NCBI RefSeq assembly: GCF_003591485.1
Contig: NZ_QZCF01000002.1
Span: 806,001 to 870,000, forward strand
DNA: 64,000 nucleotides
Direction of reading: 5' to 3'
Source: Paenibacillus sp. 1011MAR3C5
GTDB lineage: Bacteria; Bacillota; Bacilli; Paenibacillales; Paenibacillaceae
Under the pieces are notes generated by a model. The model searched no databases, was not told where the DNA came from, and was given only the letters and a program-made list of their open reading frames with translations. The position numbers and the translations under genes are program-made. The first letter of the stretch is position 1, and every line of letters starts with the position of its first letter. Below are positions 25,234-34,925 of the stretch, piece after piece.

Positions 25234-26301
25234 ATGAAATCGCTTCCGCTGTACAAGAGGATTCAAGAAGATATTCGGTTTCTGATACGAACAGGTCAGC
25301 TTAGGCCGGGAGATCGCGTCCCGTCGGAGAAAGAGCTTGCCGAACAATATCACGTCAGCCAGATCACGTCCAAAAACGCGATTAACGGTCTGGCTGAAGA
25401 GGGCATTCTTGTCCGGCATCGCGGCAAAGGAACTTTCGTGAATGCCAATCATGAGGAACTGCCAGGGATGAGCCGCCATAAAGGCTTTATTGGTCTCATC
25501 TTGCCCAGCATGAAAACCAAGGTCGACCAGCGCATCATGAATGCGATTGAACAATATGTGAGAGAAAGCGGCTACTACTTGCTAGTCAAAATTACACAAG
25601 AATCTCCGCTTGAGGAGAGCAGAGCCATAGACGATTTTATGCTGCTGCGGGTGAAGGGTCTTATTATTTTTCCGATCGAGCAGGAAATGTACAATAATGA
25701 TATATTGCGGCTATCGCTGAACCGGTTCCCGCTTGTGCTGATCGACCGTTATATGAAAGAAATCGAGACGTACAGCGTTGCCGCAGACAATCTGGATGGC
25801 GCTTGCCGTGCGGTTGGCCATCTGCTTAGCAAGGGTCATGAGAATATCGCGTTCGTCACCGTGAAGGTGACCAACTCTGCGACGGCGGATCGGGCTGCAG
25901 GTTTTGAGAAAGCATTCCTGGAGCGCAATCTGCCCATTCATAAGAATCTGTGGTGCACGCTGGGCATTGAGGATATCGCTTCGGGAAGGAGCGTATCGAT
26001 TATACAGGAGTTTCTGGAGGATACTCCCGGCATTACAGCGGTGTTCACTTGCAATGCGGAGCTAACAGGCTACACTCATCGCGCGATGAGCGCAATGAGC
26101 AAGCCGGCTGGCCACAAGATTGAGCTTATGAGCTTCGACCAATCCGAATGGGCGGATGTCAGTTATGTCAAGCAGAACGTGGAGGAGATGTGCAGGATAA
26201 CAATTGAGCTTCTGGTCGAGCAAATTAACGGAACCTATAATCCTAGAAGAGTGGCGGTGCCCGTCACGCTTTTTCACAAAAATATACTTAATAAGATATA
26301 A
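25234..26301 (+). CDS. GntR-type HTH regulator with LacI-type sugar-sensor domain (AraR-like)
   Basis: A 355-residue repressor-like protein. The N-terminal GntR winged helix (about 1-70) shows PLYKRIQEDIRFLI..GDRVPSEKELAEQYHVSQITSKNAINGLAEEGIL. The C-terminal 280 residues are a periplasmic-binding-protein-like effector domain of LacI/GalR type (FIGLILPSM..; AVFTCNAELTGY). This architecture is that of AraR, the arabinose-responsive regulator. The downstream GH43 gene fits arabinose- or xylose-containing polymers. Effector identity is inferred. Confidence 0.85.
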   Translation: MKSLPLYKRIQEDIRFLIRTGQLRPGDRVPSEKELAEQYHVSQITSKNAINGLAEEGILVRHRGKGTFVNANHEELPGMSRHKGFIGLILPSMKTKVDQRIMNAIEQYVRESGYYLLVKITQESPLEESRAIDDFMLLRVKGLIIFPIEQEMYNNDILRLSLNRFPLVLIDRYMKEIETYSVAADNLDGACRAVGHLLSKGHENIAFVTVKVTNSATADRAAGFEKAFLERNLPIHKNLWCTLGIEDIASGRSVSIIQEFLEDTPGITAVFTCNAELTGYTHRAMSAMSKPAGHKIELMSFDQSEWADVSYVKQNVEEMCRITIELLVEQINGTYNPRRVAVPVTLFHKNILNKI

Positions 26302-26339
26302 AACCGGACAAGCCATGGTGGTACGATGTAGGCGTAATA

Positions 26340-26353
26340 TGAAAACGATTACA
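26340..26353 (+). promoter_or_regulatory. Perfect CcpA cre site before the GH43 gene
   Basis: TGAAAACGATTACA matches the cre consensus TGWAANCGNTNWCA at every position. It lies between the regulator stop and the GH43 start, 25 bases before ATG 26379. A TACGAT at 26322-26327 could be the -10, placing the cre just downstream of the start point, as expected for a roadblock. Confidence 0.7.
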
Positions 26354-26378
26354 TTAACCGATGGAAAGGGAGGACGTT

Positions 26379-28847
26379 ATGAAGAAATCGAAGCTACTGC
26401 TAGCACTCCTCGTCTTAAGCCTGATGTTGCCCGCTTCGCTGGCAACCGCGTACCAGAACCCAAGGCAGCTCAGCAACGAATGGCCGACCTATGGCTCCGG
26501 CGATCCGTACATTCTGAAATTCAAAGGCGTCTATTATTTGTATGTCAGCACCAAAGACTCAGAAACCGGCATTAAGGCTTGGAGCTCGACTGATCTGGTG
26601 AACTGGACGTATGCCGGATTGGTGGCGACGGACCCGATTACGAAGGCTGCTTACGCGCCTGAGGTTATTTATTGGAACGGATACTTCTATATGTATACCT
26701 CACCGGGAGGCGGGGGCCATTATGTGCTCCGCAGTGAAAGCCCGACAGGTCCCTTCACCATCCAGACTCCGAATAAAGGACTCACCATTGACGGCCATGT
26801 CTTTATCGACGATGACGGTCAATGGTACTTCTACCGCGCTGCGCATGGCCAGATGGTCGCGCATCGCATGAGCGATCCCTATACGTTCGGTCCCGGCTTC
26901 AATACGGGTGCTACTGTGAACGGAGGCTGGACCGAAGGGGCGACAGTCGTCAAACGCAACGGCAAATATTATATGACTTACACCGGCAATCATGTCCATA
27001 GCCCCGCTTATAGGGTTGACTACGCGGTTAGCGATAATCCGTTGACCGGATTCGTCCCTGTGCAGAACCAAAATCCGGTACTTATCTCAACGGAAGGTCC
27101 TACAACCGGCTTAGGGCATAACGGCTTAGTTACAGGCCCTGATCTGGATTCCATGTACATGTTCTATCATGATTGGAAGGGCTATTCGCCTGAGGGCTGG
27201 CCGATTCGCAGCATTAATATGGACCGGGTCGTCTGGAACGGCGACAAGATGACCGTGCTTGGACCTACGACGACTTCACAGCCCGATCCGGCGCTACCAG
27301 CTTTCCAGGACCGATTCAACCGGACCACAATCGGATCAAGCTGGACCAATGTCAATGGCGGCACATGGGGCATCTACAATCAAGAGCTCATGTGGCAGGA
27401 TACGATTGGAACGACGACGGCGTACAAGCAAATCACAAATGCTGCAACCGCCTCCAGCTATACAGCTGAATTCCATGCGAAGCAGATGGCGAGAGGAACG
27501 AGCGCGGCGCCTAGATATGGCGCAACCTTCTCCTATGTGGATGAGAACAATTATGGCGTGGCGATGCTAAGCTCCAAGAACAACCAACTGGAGACGAACA
27601 TGGTTGTTGGCGGCGTCTCCCAAGGCTGGGTGAATGCGGCGCTTCCTGCCGGATTTGACTATAGCAAGTGGCATAACATTCGGGTGGAGAAATCGGGGAA
27701 TTCGTTCAAAATTTACGTGGATAATATGCTGAAGGTGACCAGATCCGCTAACCTGGGAGGCGGCAAGGTAGGCTATGTGTCCGAAGACACCCATGCAGAC
27801 TTCGCTTATGTCGCCTTCAGCAACCAAGCAGGCGGAAGCAGCGATTGGGATGCGTATAAGCCGATTCCTGGCAAGATCGAGGCTGTGCATTACATGAAGG
27901 GCGGCGAAGGAGTCGGTTACCATGACTTGACGCCAGCCAATCTTGGCGGCCAATATCGCAGCGATGCGGTAGATATCCGCGTCAATCCAGAGGGCGGCTA
28001 CAACGTCGGCTGGAACCAGACCGGGGAGTGGCTGAAGTACCGGGTGAATGTCGCGGCAACAGGTGCGTATGATGTCACGTTCCGAATGGCGACAACGATG
28101 AACGGAGTAGGCATTCGTCTCTGGGACGGTGCGACTGCCTTGACCGGTGTTGTCTCCATCCCGAATACCGGCGGCTGGGACGCATGGCGATCGGTCACGG
28201 TGACGAACATTCCGATGACGCAAGGACAGCGGGAACTTAGAGTCGAATTCGTGACGGGCGAGGCGGATTTCGCCAGCATGGAATTCCATGCTCATGCAGC
28301 TGTACCCAGCTTGACCGATAACTTCAACGACAATAACAGCGACGGATGGAAGCGCTGGGAGGGCAACTGGTCAGTAAGCAGCGGCCAATACCATTCGGCA
28401 GGCGGCACCTTCGCGAAGACGACATTCGGCAATGACAATTGGGCGAATTACACGATTGAAGCCGATATCAGAATGAATGAAAGCGGCGGGGATGCCGGGA
28501 TTATCGTAAGAGGGAAGAACCCGGCTAACGGGCTGGAGCGTGGACAAGGCAATGCCGACTTCTTGCAGGGCTACTACGCCTATATCAAGACAGACGGGGT
28601 TTACCTTGGAAAACAGAATTATAATTGGAGCAATCTGGCCGGATTCACAACGCCGCTTGCCATTAATACGTGGCATAAGATGAAGGTTGTCGTGAACGGC
28701 ACGAATATTAAGGTGTACGTAGGCGATATGACGACGCCGAAGCTTGATTACAACGATCACTCGCCAACGGCATTCACCCACGGCAAGATCGGCCTGAGAA
28801 CGGCACACAAGAGTACATCATTCGACAATGTAATCTTGTATCCTTAA
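26379..28847 (+). CDS. Secreted modular GH43 glycosidase (arabinofuranosidase/xylosidase type)
   Basis: An 822-residue exported enzyme. After a signal peptide (..LATA), the five-blade GH43 domain spans about 30-305. Candidate acids are Asp42 in GSGDPYIL, an Asp in LTIDGHVFID and the acid Glu in WTEGATVVK. A LamG/DUF1080-like beta-sandwich (FQDRFNRTTIGSSWTN..), a CBM6-like domain (GKIEAVHYMKGGEG..WNQTGEWLKYRVN) and a second beta-sandwich (LTDNFNDNNSDGWKRWEG..) follow. It probably frees arabinose or xylose from hemicellulose. ATG 26379 follows a strong AAAGGGAGG; the upstream ATG at 26361 lies in front of that site. Exact specificity is unknown. Confidence 0.88.
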   Translation: MKKSKLLLALLVLSLMLPASLATAYQNPRQLSNEWPTYGSGDPYILKFKGVYYLYVSTKDSETGIKAWSSTDLVNWTYAGLVATDPITKAAYAPEVIYWNGYFYMYTSPGGGGHYVLRSESPTGPFTIQTPNKGLTIDGHVFIDDDGQWYFYRAAHGQMVAHRMSDPYTFGPGFNTGATVNGGWTEGATVVKRNGKYYMTYTGNHVHSPAYRVDYAVSDNPLTGFVPVQNQNPVLISTEGPTTGLGHNGLVTGPDLDSMYMFYHDWKGYSPEGWPIRSINMDRVVWNGDKMTVLGPTTTSQPDPALPAFQDRFNRTTIGSSWTNVNGGTWGIYNQELMWQDTIGTTTAYKQITNAATASSYTAEFHAKQMARGTSAAPRYGATFSYVDENNYGVAMLSSKNNQLETNMVVGGVSQGWVNAALPAGFDYSKWHNIRVEKSGNSFKIYVDNMLKVTRSANLGGGKVGYVSEDTHADFAYVAFSNQAGGSSDWDAYKPIPGKIEAVHYMKGGEGVGYHDLTPANLGGQYRSDAVDIRVNPEGGYNVGWNQTGEWLKYRVNVAATGAYDVTFRMATTMNGVGIRLWDGATALTGVVSIPNTGGWDAWRSVTVTNIPMTQGQRELRVEFVTGEADFASMEFHAHAAVPSLTDNFNDNNSDGWKRWEGNWSVSSGQYHSAGGTFAKTTFGNDNWANYTIEADIRMNESGGDAGIIVRGKNPANGLERGQGNADFLQGYYAYIKTDGVYLGKQNYNWSNLAGFTTPLAINTWHKMKVVVNGTNIKVYVGDMTTPKLDYNDHSPTAFTHGKIGLRTAHKSTSFDNVILYP

Positions 28848-28872
28848 GTTCATAGGCAAGCAGAAAGGAAGC

Positions 28873-28905
28873 AAAGACGGATCCTGCCAAACGGCCGGGT
28901 CTTTC
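28873..28905 (+). terminator. Possible terminator after GH43
   Basis: AAAGAC (28873) pairs with GTCTTT (28894-28899), with GC-rich interior pairing and a T-rich tail. It is imperfect, and some readthrough into the kinase gene is likely. Confidence 0.4.
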
Positions 28906-28939
28906 TTTGTTCGATAGAACAGATGCGGAGATGATGAAC

Positions 28940-30763
28940 ATGGCGGCTCTCGGGAAAGGCAGAACACAATTACGATCCAGCATCACGTACAAATGGCTGT
29001 TGCTGTTAGTTGCGATTACACTTATTCCGCTGTTGGTGCTCGGTGCGGTCTCTTATTCCATTACTAAAAATGCGATAGACAAAAAAGTGACGGATGCCTC
29101 CAAACAGCTAATCAGGCAGACTGCGGAGAACATCGATATCCGTTTCTCGGGCTATAAGGATATCGTCATGCAGATGATTACCAATCCGGAGATTATGTCG
29201 CTTCTGAACCGCATCAGCCAACGGGACGAGGAGGTTGTCGAGCATATTTCGTTAACATCCAAGCTGGCGTATTTCACTGCCGTATCCCCGGAGTTCAAAT
29301 CCGTCTCCTTCGTCACGGATTCCATGTATATCAAAGGCATATTCCGCTGGGATGACCAGGCGGAGCTGAAGACCGAGTTTTATAGCAAAACGATGGGCGC
29401 AGGAAACGACTTTGTCTGGTTTCCTACCAGGCGGGGCTACTATTCCGATACGGCGGATAGTCATGAAGAACATGTATTCTCCGTCTCCAAGCAAGTATTC
29501 AATATTCATGACGGGCGTCAGCTGGGTATGGCTGTTGTGCTGGACATCCGCGAGGAGATGCTGAGCGAGATTCTGCGAAACAATGCGGCTAGCGACCTTC
29601 GCACGGAAAGCTTTGTCATCGACCAAAACGGCATGATCCTGTCCCATAGCAACAAGGAGATGCTGTTCACACCTGTAGAGGATTCATTCGAGTCGGAAGA
29701 AGCTGCCATACTGATGCGCGAAGAGAGAGAAGACAGCTTCGTCGCTCATTACAAAGGAAAAGAAGTGATGGTCAACTATCAGCAGCTTAAGAGCAGCAAT
29801 TGGCGGGTCGTGCATGTGATTGAACGCTCCAGCCTCTACAAGGACTCGAACCAGGTTATTCAGGTCATTGCGATCCTGCTTGCCGTATGTGCATTGTTTT
29901 CGATTGTTGCGGCTTACGCGATGGCCAATTCCGTATCCAGTCCGTTGAAGCGGATGGTGAAAGCGATGAAGCAGGTCCATATCGGAAATCTGGCGACAAG
30001 AATCGATCGGAACGACAAGCGGATTGATGAGATTGGCAGTCTTGAATACCATTTCAATGATATGGTCGGGCGGATCGAGGAATTAGTGCAGGCGGTGTAT
30101 CAAGAGCAGAACAATAAACGGATTGCCGAGGTGAAAGCGCTGGAAGCGCAAATTAATCCTCATTTTCTGTACAATACACTCGATGCAATCAAGTGGACGG
30201 CCTTGTTCCAGAAGGCGAACACTGCAGCAGAGATGGCGCGGCTTCTGTCCAGACTGCTCCATATTAGCATCGGCAAAGGCAGTGACACAGTGATGGTGCA
30301 GGAGGAAATGGAGCATGTGGAATGTTACATGGGGATACAGAACCTGCGCGCAGCAGGCCGAATTGAAGTTGTCTATGACGTCGAGGAAGAAGTGAAGTCG
30401 TACCGCATACCGAAGGTCATTCTGCAGCCGATTGTAGAGAACGCGGTTCTCCATGGATTCGCTGACCGATCCGACGGCGCCGTCATTCATATCCGCTGCC
30501 ATCGTGCGGATGGCAGCCTGCTCTTCATCATCAAGGATAACGGTCACGGGTTCGAGACGGATATGCCGGACCTATATGGCCATCAAGCAGAGGATCTGCC
30601 GAAGAGCGCTTCGTTTCTTGGTGTCGGCCTGTCCAATGTCGAGGAGCGCATTAAGCTGATATGCGGCAAGGAATATGGGCTAAGCATCACGAGCAAGCTG
30701 GGTGCCGGCACCACGGTGACAATCACACTGCCCATCATGAAGGAGGAGAACAACCATGTATAA
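28940..30763 (+). CDS. YesM-type sensor histidine kinase
   Basis: A membrane kinase of about 607 residues. TM1 lies near residue 17-40 (WLLLLVAITLIPLLVLGAV), then an extracellular dCache-like sensor region, then TM2 (VIQVIAILLAVCALFSIVAAYAMA), then a HAMP linker (SVSSPLKRMVKAMKQVHIGNL). A his-kinase domain follows with EAQINPHFLYNTLDAIKW, where His is the phosphorylated residue, and an ATPase domain (VENAVLHGF, DNGHGF, GLSNVEERI). It partners the adjacent response regulator, overlapping it by eight bases. It probably senses an extracellular saccharide with the nearby lipoprotein. I choose ATG 28940, nine bases after GCGGAG. Confidence 0.9.
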   Translation: MAALGKGRTQLRSSITYKWLLLLVAITLIPLLVLGAVSYSITKNAIDKKVTDASKQLIRQTAENIDIRFSGYKDIVMQMITNPEIMSLLNRISQRDEEVVEHISLTSKLAYFTAVSPEFKSVSFVTDSMYIKGIFRWDDQAELKTEFYSKTMGAGNDFVWFPTRRGYYSDTADSHEEHVFSVSKQVFNIHDGRQLGMAVVLDIREEMLSEILRNNAASDLRTESFVIDQNGMILSHSNKEMLFTPVEDSFESEEAAILMREEREDSFVAHYKGKEVMVNYQQLKSSNWRVVHVIERSSLYKDSNQVIQVIAILLAVCALFSIVAAYAMANSVSSPLKRMVKAMKQVHIGNLATRIDRNDKRIDEIGSLEYHFNDMVGRIEELVQAVYQEQNNKRIAEVKALEAQINPHFLYNTLDAIKWTALFQKANTAAEMARLLSRLLHISIGKGSDTVMVQEEMEHVECYMGIQNLRAAGRIEVVYDVEEEVKSYRIPKVILQPIVENAVLHGFADRSDGAVIHIRCHRADGSLLFIIKDNGHGFETDMPDLYGHQAEDLPKSASFLGVGLSNVEERIKLICGKEYGLSITSKLGAGTTVTITLPIMKEENNHV

Positions 30764-32369
30764 GGTACTGATTGTCGATGACGAGCACTTGGTCCGCTAT
30801 GGGATCAAAGCAATGATCGATTGGGAGAGTATCGGCTTCCAGGTCGTCGGGGAGGCCAGCAACGGCAGAGAGGGACTGCAAGCATTCCAAGAGCTAGCGC
30901 CCGATGTGCTCATTACAGATATTAAGATGCCCGTTATGGACGGTATGGAGCTGATTGCGCAGGTCCGCATGATTGACCGGGATGCGAAGCTGATCTTGTT
31001 GACCTGTCTGGAGGACTTCGAATATGCGCAGCGGGCACTCAGGCTCGGCACGACCGATTATTTGATCAAATCCAATATGATGCCTCAGGACATGGAAAGC
31101 GTGATGCTGGTGTTGAAGGGCTTGCTGGACGAGGAACGCGCAGATCAGGGCAAGCTGCCGGAATCTGGCGAAGATACCGCGGAGGCCAGAGAGGCCATTG
31201 CGATGGATGCTCTCTTAATGGGCTTGGCGCACGGAACAATATCTGCCGGACCTATGACTGGAGCCATGCTTCAGACCTCTGAATTAAATAACCATCAGGG
31301 AGAGCTGGTTCTTTTGCATATCGGCTTGGATTACATGGAGAACGTGACGCAGCGCTTTTCGGAGAACGAGCTTATAAGGCTTCATACGGAAGGGGCCAGC
31401 ATTGTACGCCATATTTGCTCAGCAGAGAAATATGGCATCGAGTTGTTCTCAAGCCGTACAGGAGAGTGGAACGTTCTCCTTAAGAATGCCGGTGAGAGTC
31501 ATGCGGAAGCGCTCGGCCAAGCGATAATCAACCGCCTCTCTGAGGTCTGGAACGAATCCGCGACAGTCGGGATCAGCAGCGCGTTTCACGCCTTGACAGA
31601 ACTTCGCGAGGCCTATATCCAAGCGGAACAGGGGTATCGGCTGAAGCTCTTTCTGGGCTGCGGCAGCGTCATTCGTGCGGACGCCAGGTCCGCAGATGAT
31701 TCCACCCACCAACCGGCTCCTATTATGAACAAAAAGCTGAACGATTTTTTGTATTCGCTGGACAGCGAGGCAATGAGAACGTATATCGATCATGTCTTCA
31801 ATGATGCGGAGGCCAGATTGGACGTGGAGAGAGCCCAGCTCATCTCCATTGAGCTGCTGCTTAACCTGACTAATATGTACACTGACTTAACCCATGACCA
31901 TGAATGGTTGTATGACCGGAAGAAGGAGCTCTACGACCAAATCAAGGAATTGGAGACTTTGTCGGACAGGAAGCGATGGTTCGTCCAGGTATATGAGGAG
32001 CTTATTCATAAAGTGCGGAGCGTTTACTCCAGCGATCAAGGGTCAATCCCGAAAATAATCGCATTTATCGATCAAAACTACGACAAGGAGCTCTCCCTGC
32101 AAATATTGAGCGAACATGTCCATCTCAGTAAAAATTACTTGGCCAATCTGTTCAAGAAGGAAACAGGCGAAGGCGTCATTGACTACATTACAAGAGTTCG
32201 CATGGACCGGGCGAAGTCGCTGCTGCGGGGCACGGATTTGAAGAGCAGTGAGATCAGCCTGAAGGTCGGCATACCTGATTCCAAGTATTTTTCCAAGCTA
32301 TTCAAAAAAATGACCGGCGTGACGCCAAGCGAATACCGTGAAGCGGCTCACGCCACATCTCATCTGTAG
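30756..32369 (+). CDS. YesN/AraC-type response regulator
   Basis: A 537-residue regulator with an N-terminal receiver domain: VLIVDDEHLVR, phospho-acceptor D55 in VLITDIKMPVMDG, and the conserved Thr and Lys in LILLTCLED and TTDYLIKS. A long helical middle follows. The C-terminus has two AraC-type HTHs (LSLQILSEHVHLSKNYLANLFKKETGEG; SSEISLKVGIPDSKYFSKLFKKMTGVTPSEYR). When phosphorylated by the YesM-type kinase it should activate the transporter genes just downstream. AAGGAGGAG precedes the ATG inside the kinase 3' end. Confidence 0.9.
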   Translation: MYKVLIVDDEHLVRYGIKAMIDWESIGFQVVGEASNGREGLQAFQELAPDVLITDIKMPVMDGMELIAQVRMIDRDAKLILLTCLEDFEYAQRALRLGTTDYLIKSNMMPQDMESVMLVLKGLLDEERADQGKLPESGEDTAEAREAIAMDALLMGLAHGTISAGPMTGAMLQTSELNNHQGELVLLHIGLDYMENVTQRFSENELIRLHTEGASIVRHICSAEKYGIELFSSRTGEWNVLLKNAGESHAEALGQAIINRLSEVWNESATVGISSAFHALTELREAYIQAEQGYRLKLFLGCGSVIRADARSADDSTHQPAPIMNKKLNDFLYSLDSEAMRTYIDHVFNDAEARLDVERAQLISIELLLNLTNMYTDLTHDHEWLYDRKKELYDQIKELETLSDRKRWFVQVYEELIHKVRSVYSSDQGSIPKIIAFIDQNYDKELSLQILSEHVHLSKNYLANLFKKETGEGVIDYITRVRMDRAKSLLRGTDLKSSEISLKVGIPDSKYFSKLFKKMTGVTPSEYREAAHATSHL

Positions 32370-32517
32370 ATTTGACACCTGCCGGAATATTTTACACCGC
32401 ACGGATCGCACGACGGGTTCGTGCCTTGTTTGTTTACATGCGATTTTACGACAGAGTGCGTTGATCTTAACGTTCCAGCATGTCAGCTCAGCCATTATGA
32501 TGGATACAGGAACGCGA

Positions 32518-32531
32518 TGTAGACGCTTACA
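32518..32531 (+). promoter_or_regulatory. Near-perfect cre site before the sugar-binding lipoprotein gene
   Basis: TGTAGACGCTTACA matches the cre consensus at all constrained positions but one (A to G at position five). It sits 57 bases before ATG 32589, in a 219-base gap that holds no other feature I can support. Confidence 0.6.
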
Positions 32532-32588
32532 ACATACAGGTAAAGCGGATTCGCGCATCCGAATTCGATAAGGAAAAGGGGTACATCC

Positions 32589-33911
32589 ATGGTAGGAAAG
32601 AAAAGATGGGTCAACATGCTTCTGACAGCGCTTGCGGTTATGCTGGTCTTGGCGGGCTGCTCCGGCAATAACGGCAAGCCGGCGAACACGAGCAGTCCTT
32701 CGCCAACAGCTTCAAACAGCGGTTCTGACGGAGGCGAGGCAAGTCAGCCGGTAGAAATTACATTCTGGAACTTATTCGGCGGCGGCGAAGGCGATTTCGT
32801 CGATCAGATTGTGAGCGGATTCAATGAATCTCAGAAAGAAGTGACAGTGAAGACGCTCAGACTGGAATCGAATGAATATTACGCAAAGTTCGGTACGGCA
32901 TTGGCATCTGGCAAAGGTCCTGACGTTGCAGTCGCTCACGCAGACCGTCTGGCGCCGTTCGTGAAGGCCGGCCAGCTAAGCCCGCTCGACGAGCTTGCAG
33001 GCCAAGCGGACTTCAACTTCACAGAGATTACGGACGCAAACGTTGAGAGCGTCAGCTATGACAGCAAGCCGTACGCTGTACCGCTCGATACGCATTTCCA
33101 TATGTTCTACTACAACAAGGACTTGCTGGAGCAGGCCGGACTGTTGAACGAGGACGGCACTCCGAAGTTTGGCGAGATCTCGCCGGAAGGCTTCAAGCAA
33201 TTCCTGTCCGAGATTAAGAGCAAGGTGCCTGATGTGACGCCATTCGGTGTCAATACGCCTTACTTCCATGAGCCATTCTACAATCTCTATTACCAGGCAG
33301 GCGGCAGCATTCTGACCGACGATCTGAGCCAATCGGCTCTCAATAACGAGAATGCACTTAACGTACTGAATTTCTACCTGGATCTGTATGACCAAGGCCT
33401 CAGCGACATCAATGACAAGACGCCATGGGACACCTTCCACAGCGGCAAAGCTGCGACTTGGTTCGGCGGCGTATGGGAAGCCGGCTGGCATCTGGGCGAG
33501 GAAGGGCTGAATGTCGGCATTACATCCATTCCTCCGTTCTTCGGAAGCGAGTCTCACTGGTCCGGTTCGCACACGCTGGTCATTCCGGAGTATGTAACGG
33601 ACGAGAAGAAGGTAGCCGCTATGAAGTTTATGAAGTACTTCACGATGGAAGGCGGCAAGGTATGGGGCCAAGCGGGTCACGTGCCTGCAGGCAAAGCCGT
33701 AATTGCAAGCGACGAATACCTCAGTCAGCCTTACCGCGATGAGTTTATCAAGTCTCAGCAAACCGTGAAATATGCACCGAAGACGGACCAATACAATGCA
33801 ATTGATACAGTCGTGAAGGAAGTTCTGCAAGGCATCATCTTCAAGACGATCACGCCTGAGGAAGGCTTGAAAGGCATGGAGAAAGAGATTAACGAGATTG
33901 TTCAAAACTAA
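32589..33911 (+). CDS. Sugar ABC transporter, substrate-binding lipoprotein
   Basis: A 440-residue family-1 extracellular binding protein. The signal ends in a lipobox (VLAGCSGNN), so it is lipid-anchored on the outer face of the membrane. A Ser/Ala/Thr-rich linker follows, then a bilobal fold (ITFWNLFGGGEGDFVDQIV, YFHEPFYNLYYQAGG). The carbohydrate ligand is probably an oligosaccharide released by GH43; this is inferred from neighbours. It lies upstream of two permease genes. No ATPase gene is present, so the complex probably uses a shared MsmX-type ATPase encoded elsewhere. Confidence 0.9.
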   Translation: MVGKKRWVNMLLTALAVMLVLAGCSGNNGKPANTSSPSPTASNSGSDGGEASQPVEITFWNLFGGGEGDFVDQIVSGFNESQKEVTVKTLRLESNEYYAKFGTALASGKGPDVAVAHADRLAPFVKAGQLSPLDELAGQADFNFTEITDANVESVSYDSKPYAVPLDTHFHMFYYNKDLLEQAGLLNEDGTPKFGEISPEGFKQFLSEIKSKVPDVTPFGVNTPYFHEPFYNLYYQAGGSILTDDLSQSALNNENALNVLNFYLDLYDQGLSDINDKTPWDTFHSGKAATWFGGVWEAGWHLGEEGLNVGITSIPPFFGSESHWSGSHTLVIPEYVTDEKKVAAMKFMKYFTMEGGKVWGQAGHVPAGKAVIASDEYLSQPYRDEFIKSQQTVKYAPKTDQYNAIDTVVKEVLQGIIFKTITPEEGLKGMEKEINEIVQN

Positions 33912-34010
33912 TCAAATGAATGCTGTGGAGCCGCGTCTTTCCAGATGCCGCTCCTCAGCCTCATCCTACAGAGACAGATTTGGCTTGCCGGCCAATGGAG
34001 GAGGATAACC

Positions 34011-34910
34011 GTGAAAGTTCAGCAAGGAGCCGGCTTCAGGTGGAAAAGAAATCTAAAGCTTGAACTGTCGGCGCTCGCCTTTTTAGCTCCGTTTCTAATT
34101 CCGCTTTTACTCTTTTATATTTGGCCGCTGCTGAGAGGCGTATGGATCAGCTTTCATTCATGGGGCATTCTCGGCATGCAGAAGTATGTCGGCCTTGGCA
34201 ACTACAAGAAGCTGCTTACAGGCGGAGACTTTTTCCATTACCTTTGGAACAGCTTTTATTTCGTACTGTTGATTGTGCCGATCATTATTGCGCTGGGCTT
34301 GCTGCTGGCGTTGCTGGTTCAGAGAAAGGTTCCGCTTCAGACAACCTTCCGTTCCATCTACTTTTTACCTTATGTGCTTTCGGTTTCTGTTATCAGCTTT
34401 ATCTGGCTGCGGATGTTCGATTCGAAAAACGGGCTCCTGAACGTCATTCTGGATTCGCTCGGCTTGCCGACAGTCCATTGGCTGACAAGTCCCGGGGCGG
34501 CATGGTGGTCAATCGTCATTGCCACTGTCTGGTGGACGGTCGGATTTGTCATGGTGCTGTTTCTGGCAGGACTGCAAGAGATCTCGCCTGACCTGTATGA
34601 AGCGGCGGATATCGACGGCGCATCGGCTTTCCATAAGTTTCGTTATATTACGCTTCCTGGATTAATGCCCGTGATGAAGATTCAGATCTTCTTTCAGATT
34701 ATCGCCGGCCTGAAGCTGTTCGGCCAAGTGCAAATTATGACGAACGGCGGTCCCGGAGACGCGACGAATACGATTATTCGCTATATCTACGTCACCGGCT
34801 TCAAAAAAGATATGTTCGGTCTAGCGGCCGCACAATCCACCATGTTCTGCATCTTCATGCTGCTAGTCGCAGCCGTACAATACATGTTCATGAATCGCAA
34901 GACAGATTAG
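34011..34910 (+). CDS. Sugar ABC transporter permease (MalF-like)
   Basis: About 300 residues with six hydrophobic helices and the EAA loop LYEAADIDGASAFHKFRYITLPGL, which docks the ATPase. It starts at GTG 34011 after GGAGGAGGATAACC. The frame is open upstream to 33945, but that segment lacks a ribosome site. It is followed closely by the second permease, which forms the heterodimer with it. It belongs to the same locus as the GH43 and GH2 enzymes. Confidence 0.9.
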   Translation: MKVQQGAGFRWKRNLKLELSALAFLAPFLIPLLLFYIWPLLRGVWISFHSWGILGMQKYVGLGNYKKLLTGGDFFHYLWNSFYFVLLIVPIIIALGLLLALLVQRKVPLQTTFRSIYFLPYVLSVSVISFIWLRMFDSKNGLLNVILDSLGLPTVHWLTSPGAAWWSIVIATVWWTVGFVMVLFLAGLQEISPDLYEAADIDGASAFHKFRYITLPGLMPVMKIQIFFQIIAGLKLFGQVQIMTNGGPGDATNTIIRYIYVTGFKKDMFGLAAAQSTMFCIFMLLVAAVQYMFMNRKTD

Positions 34911-34925
34911 AAGGAGGGAATGCGT

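Noticed and set aside
32976-33905. A 309-codon open frame on the minus strand under the sugar-binding lipoprotein
   Set aside because: It is a shadow of a well-supported gene; its composition is unlike a real protein.
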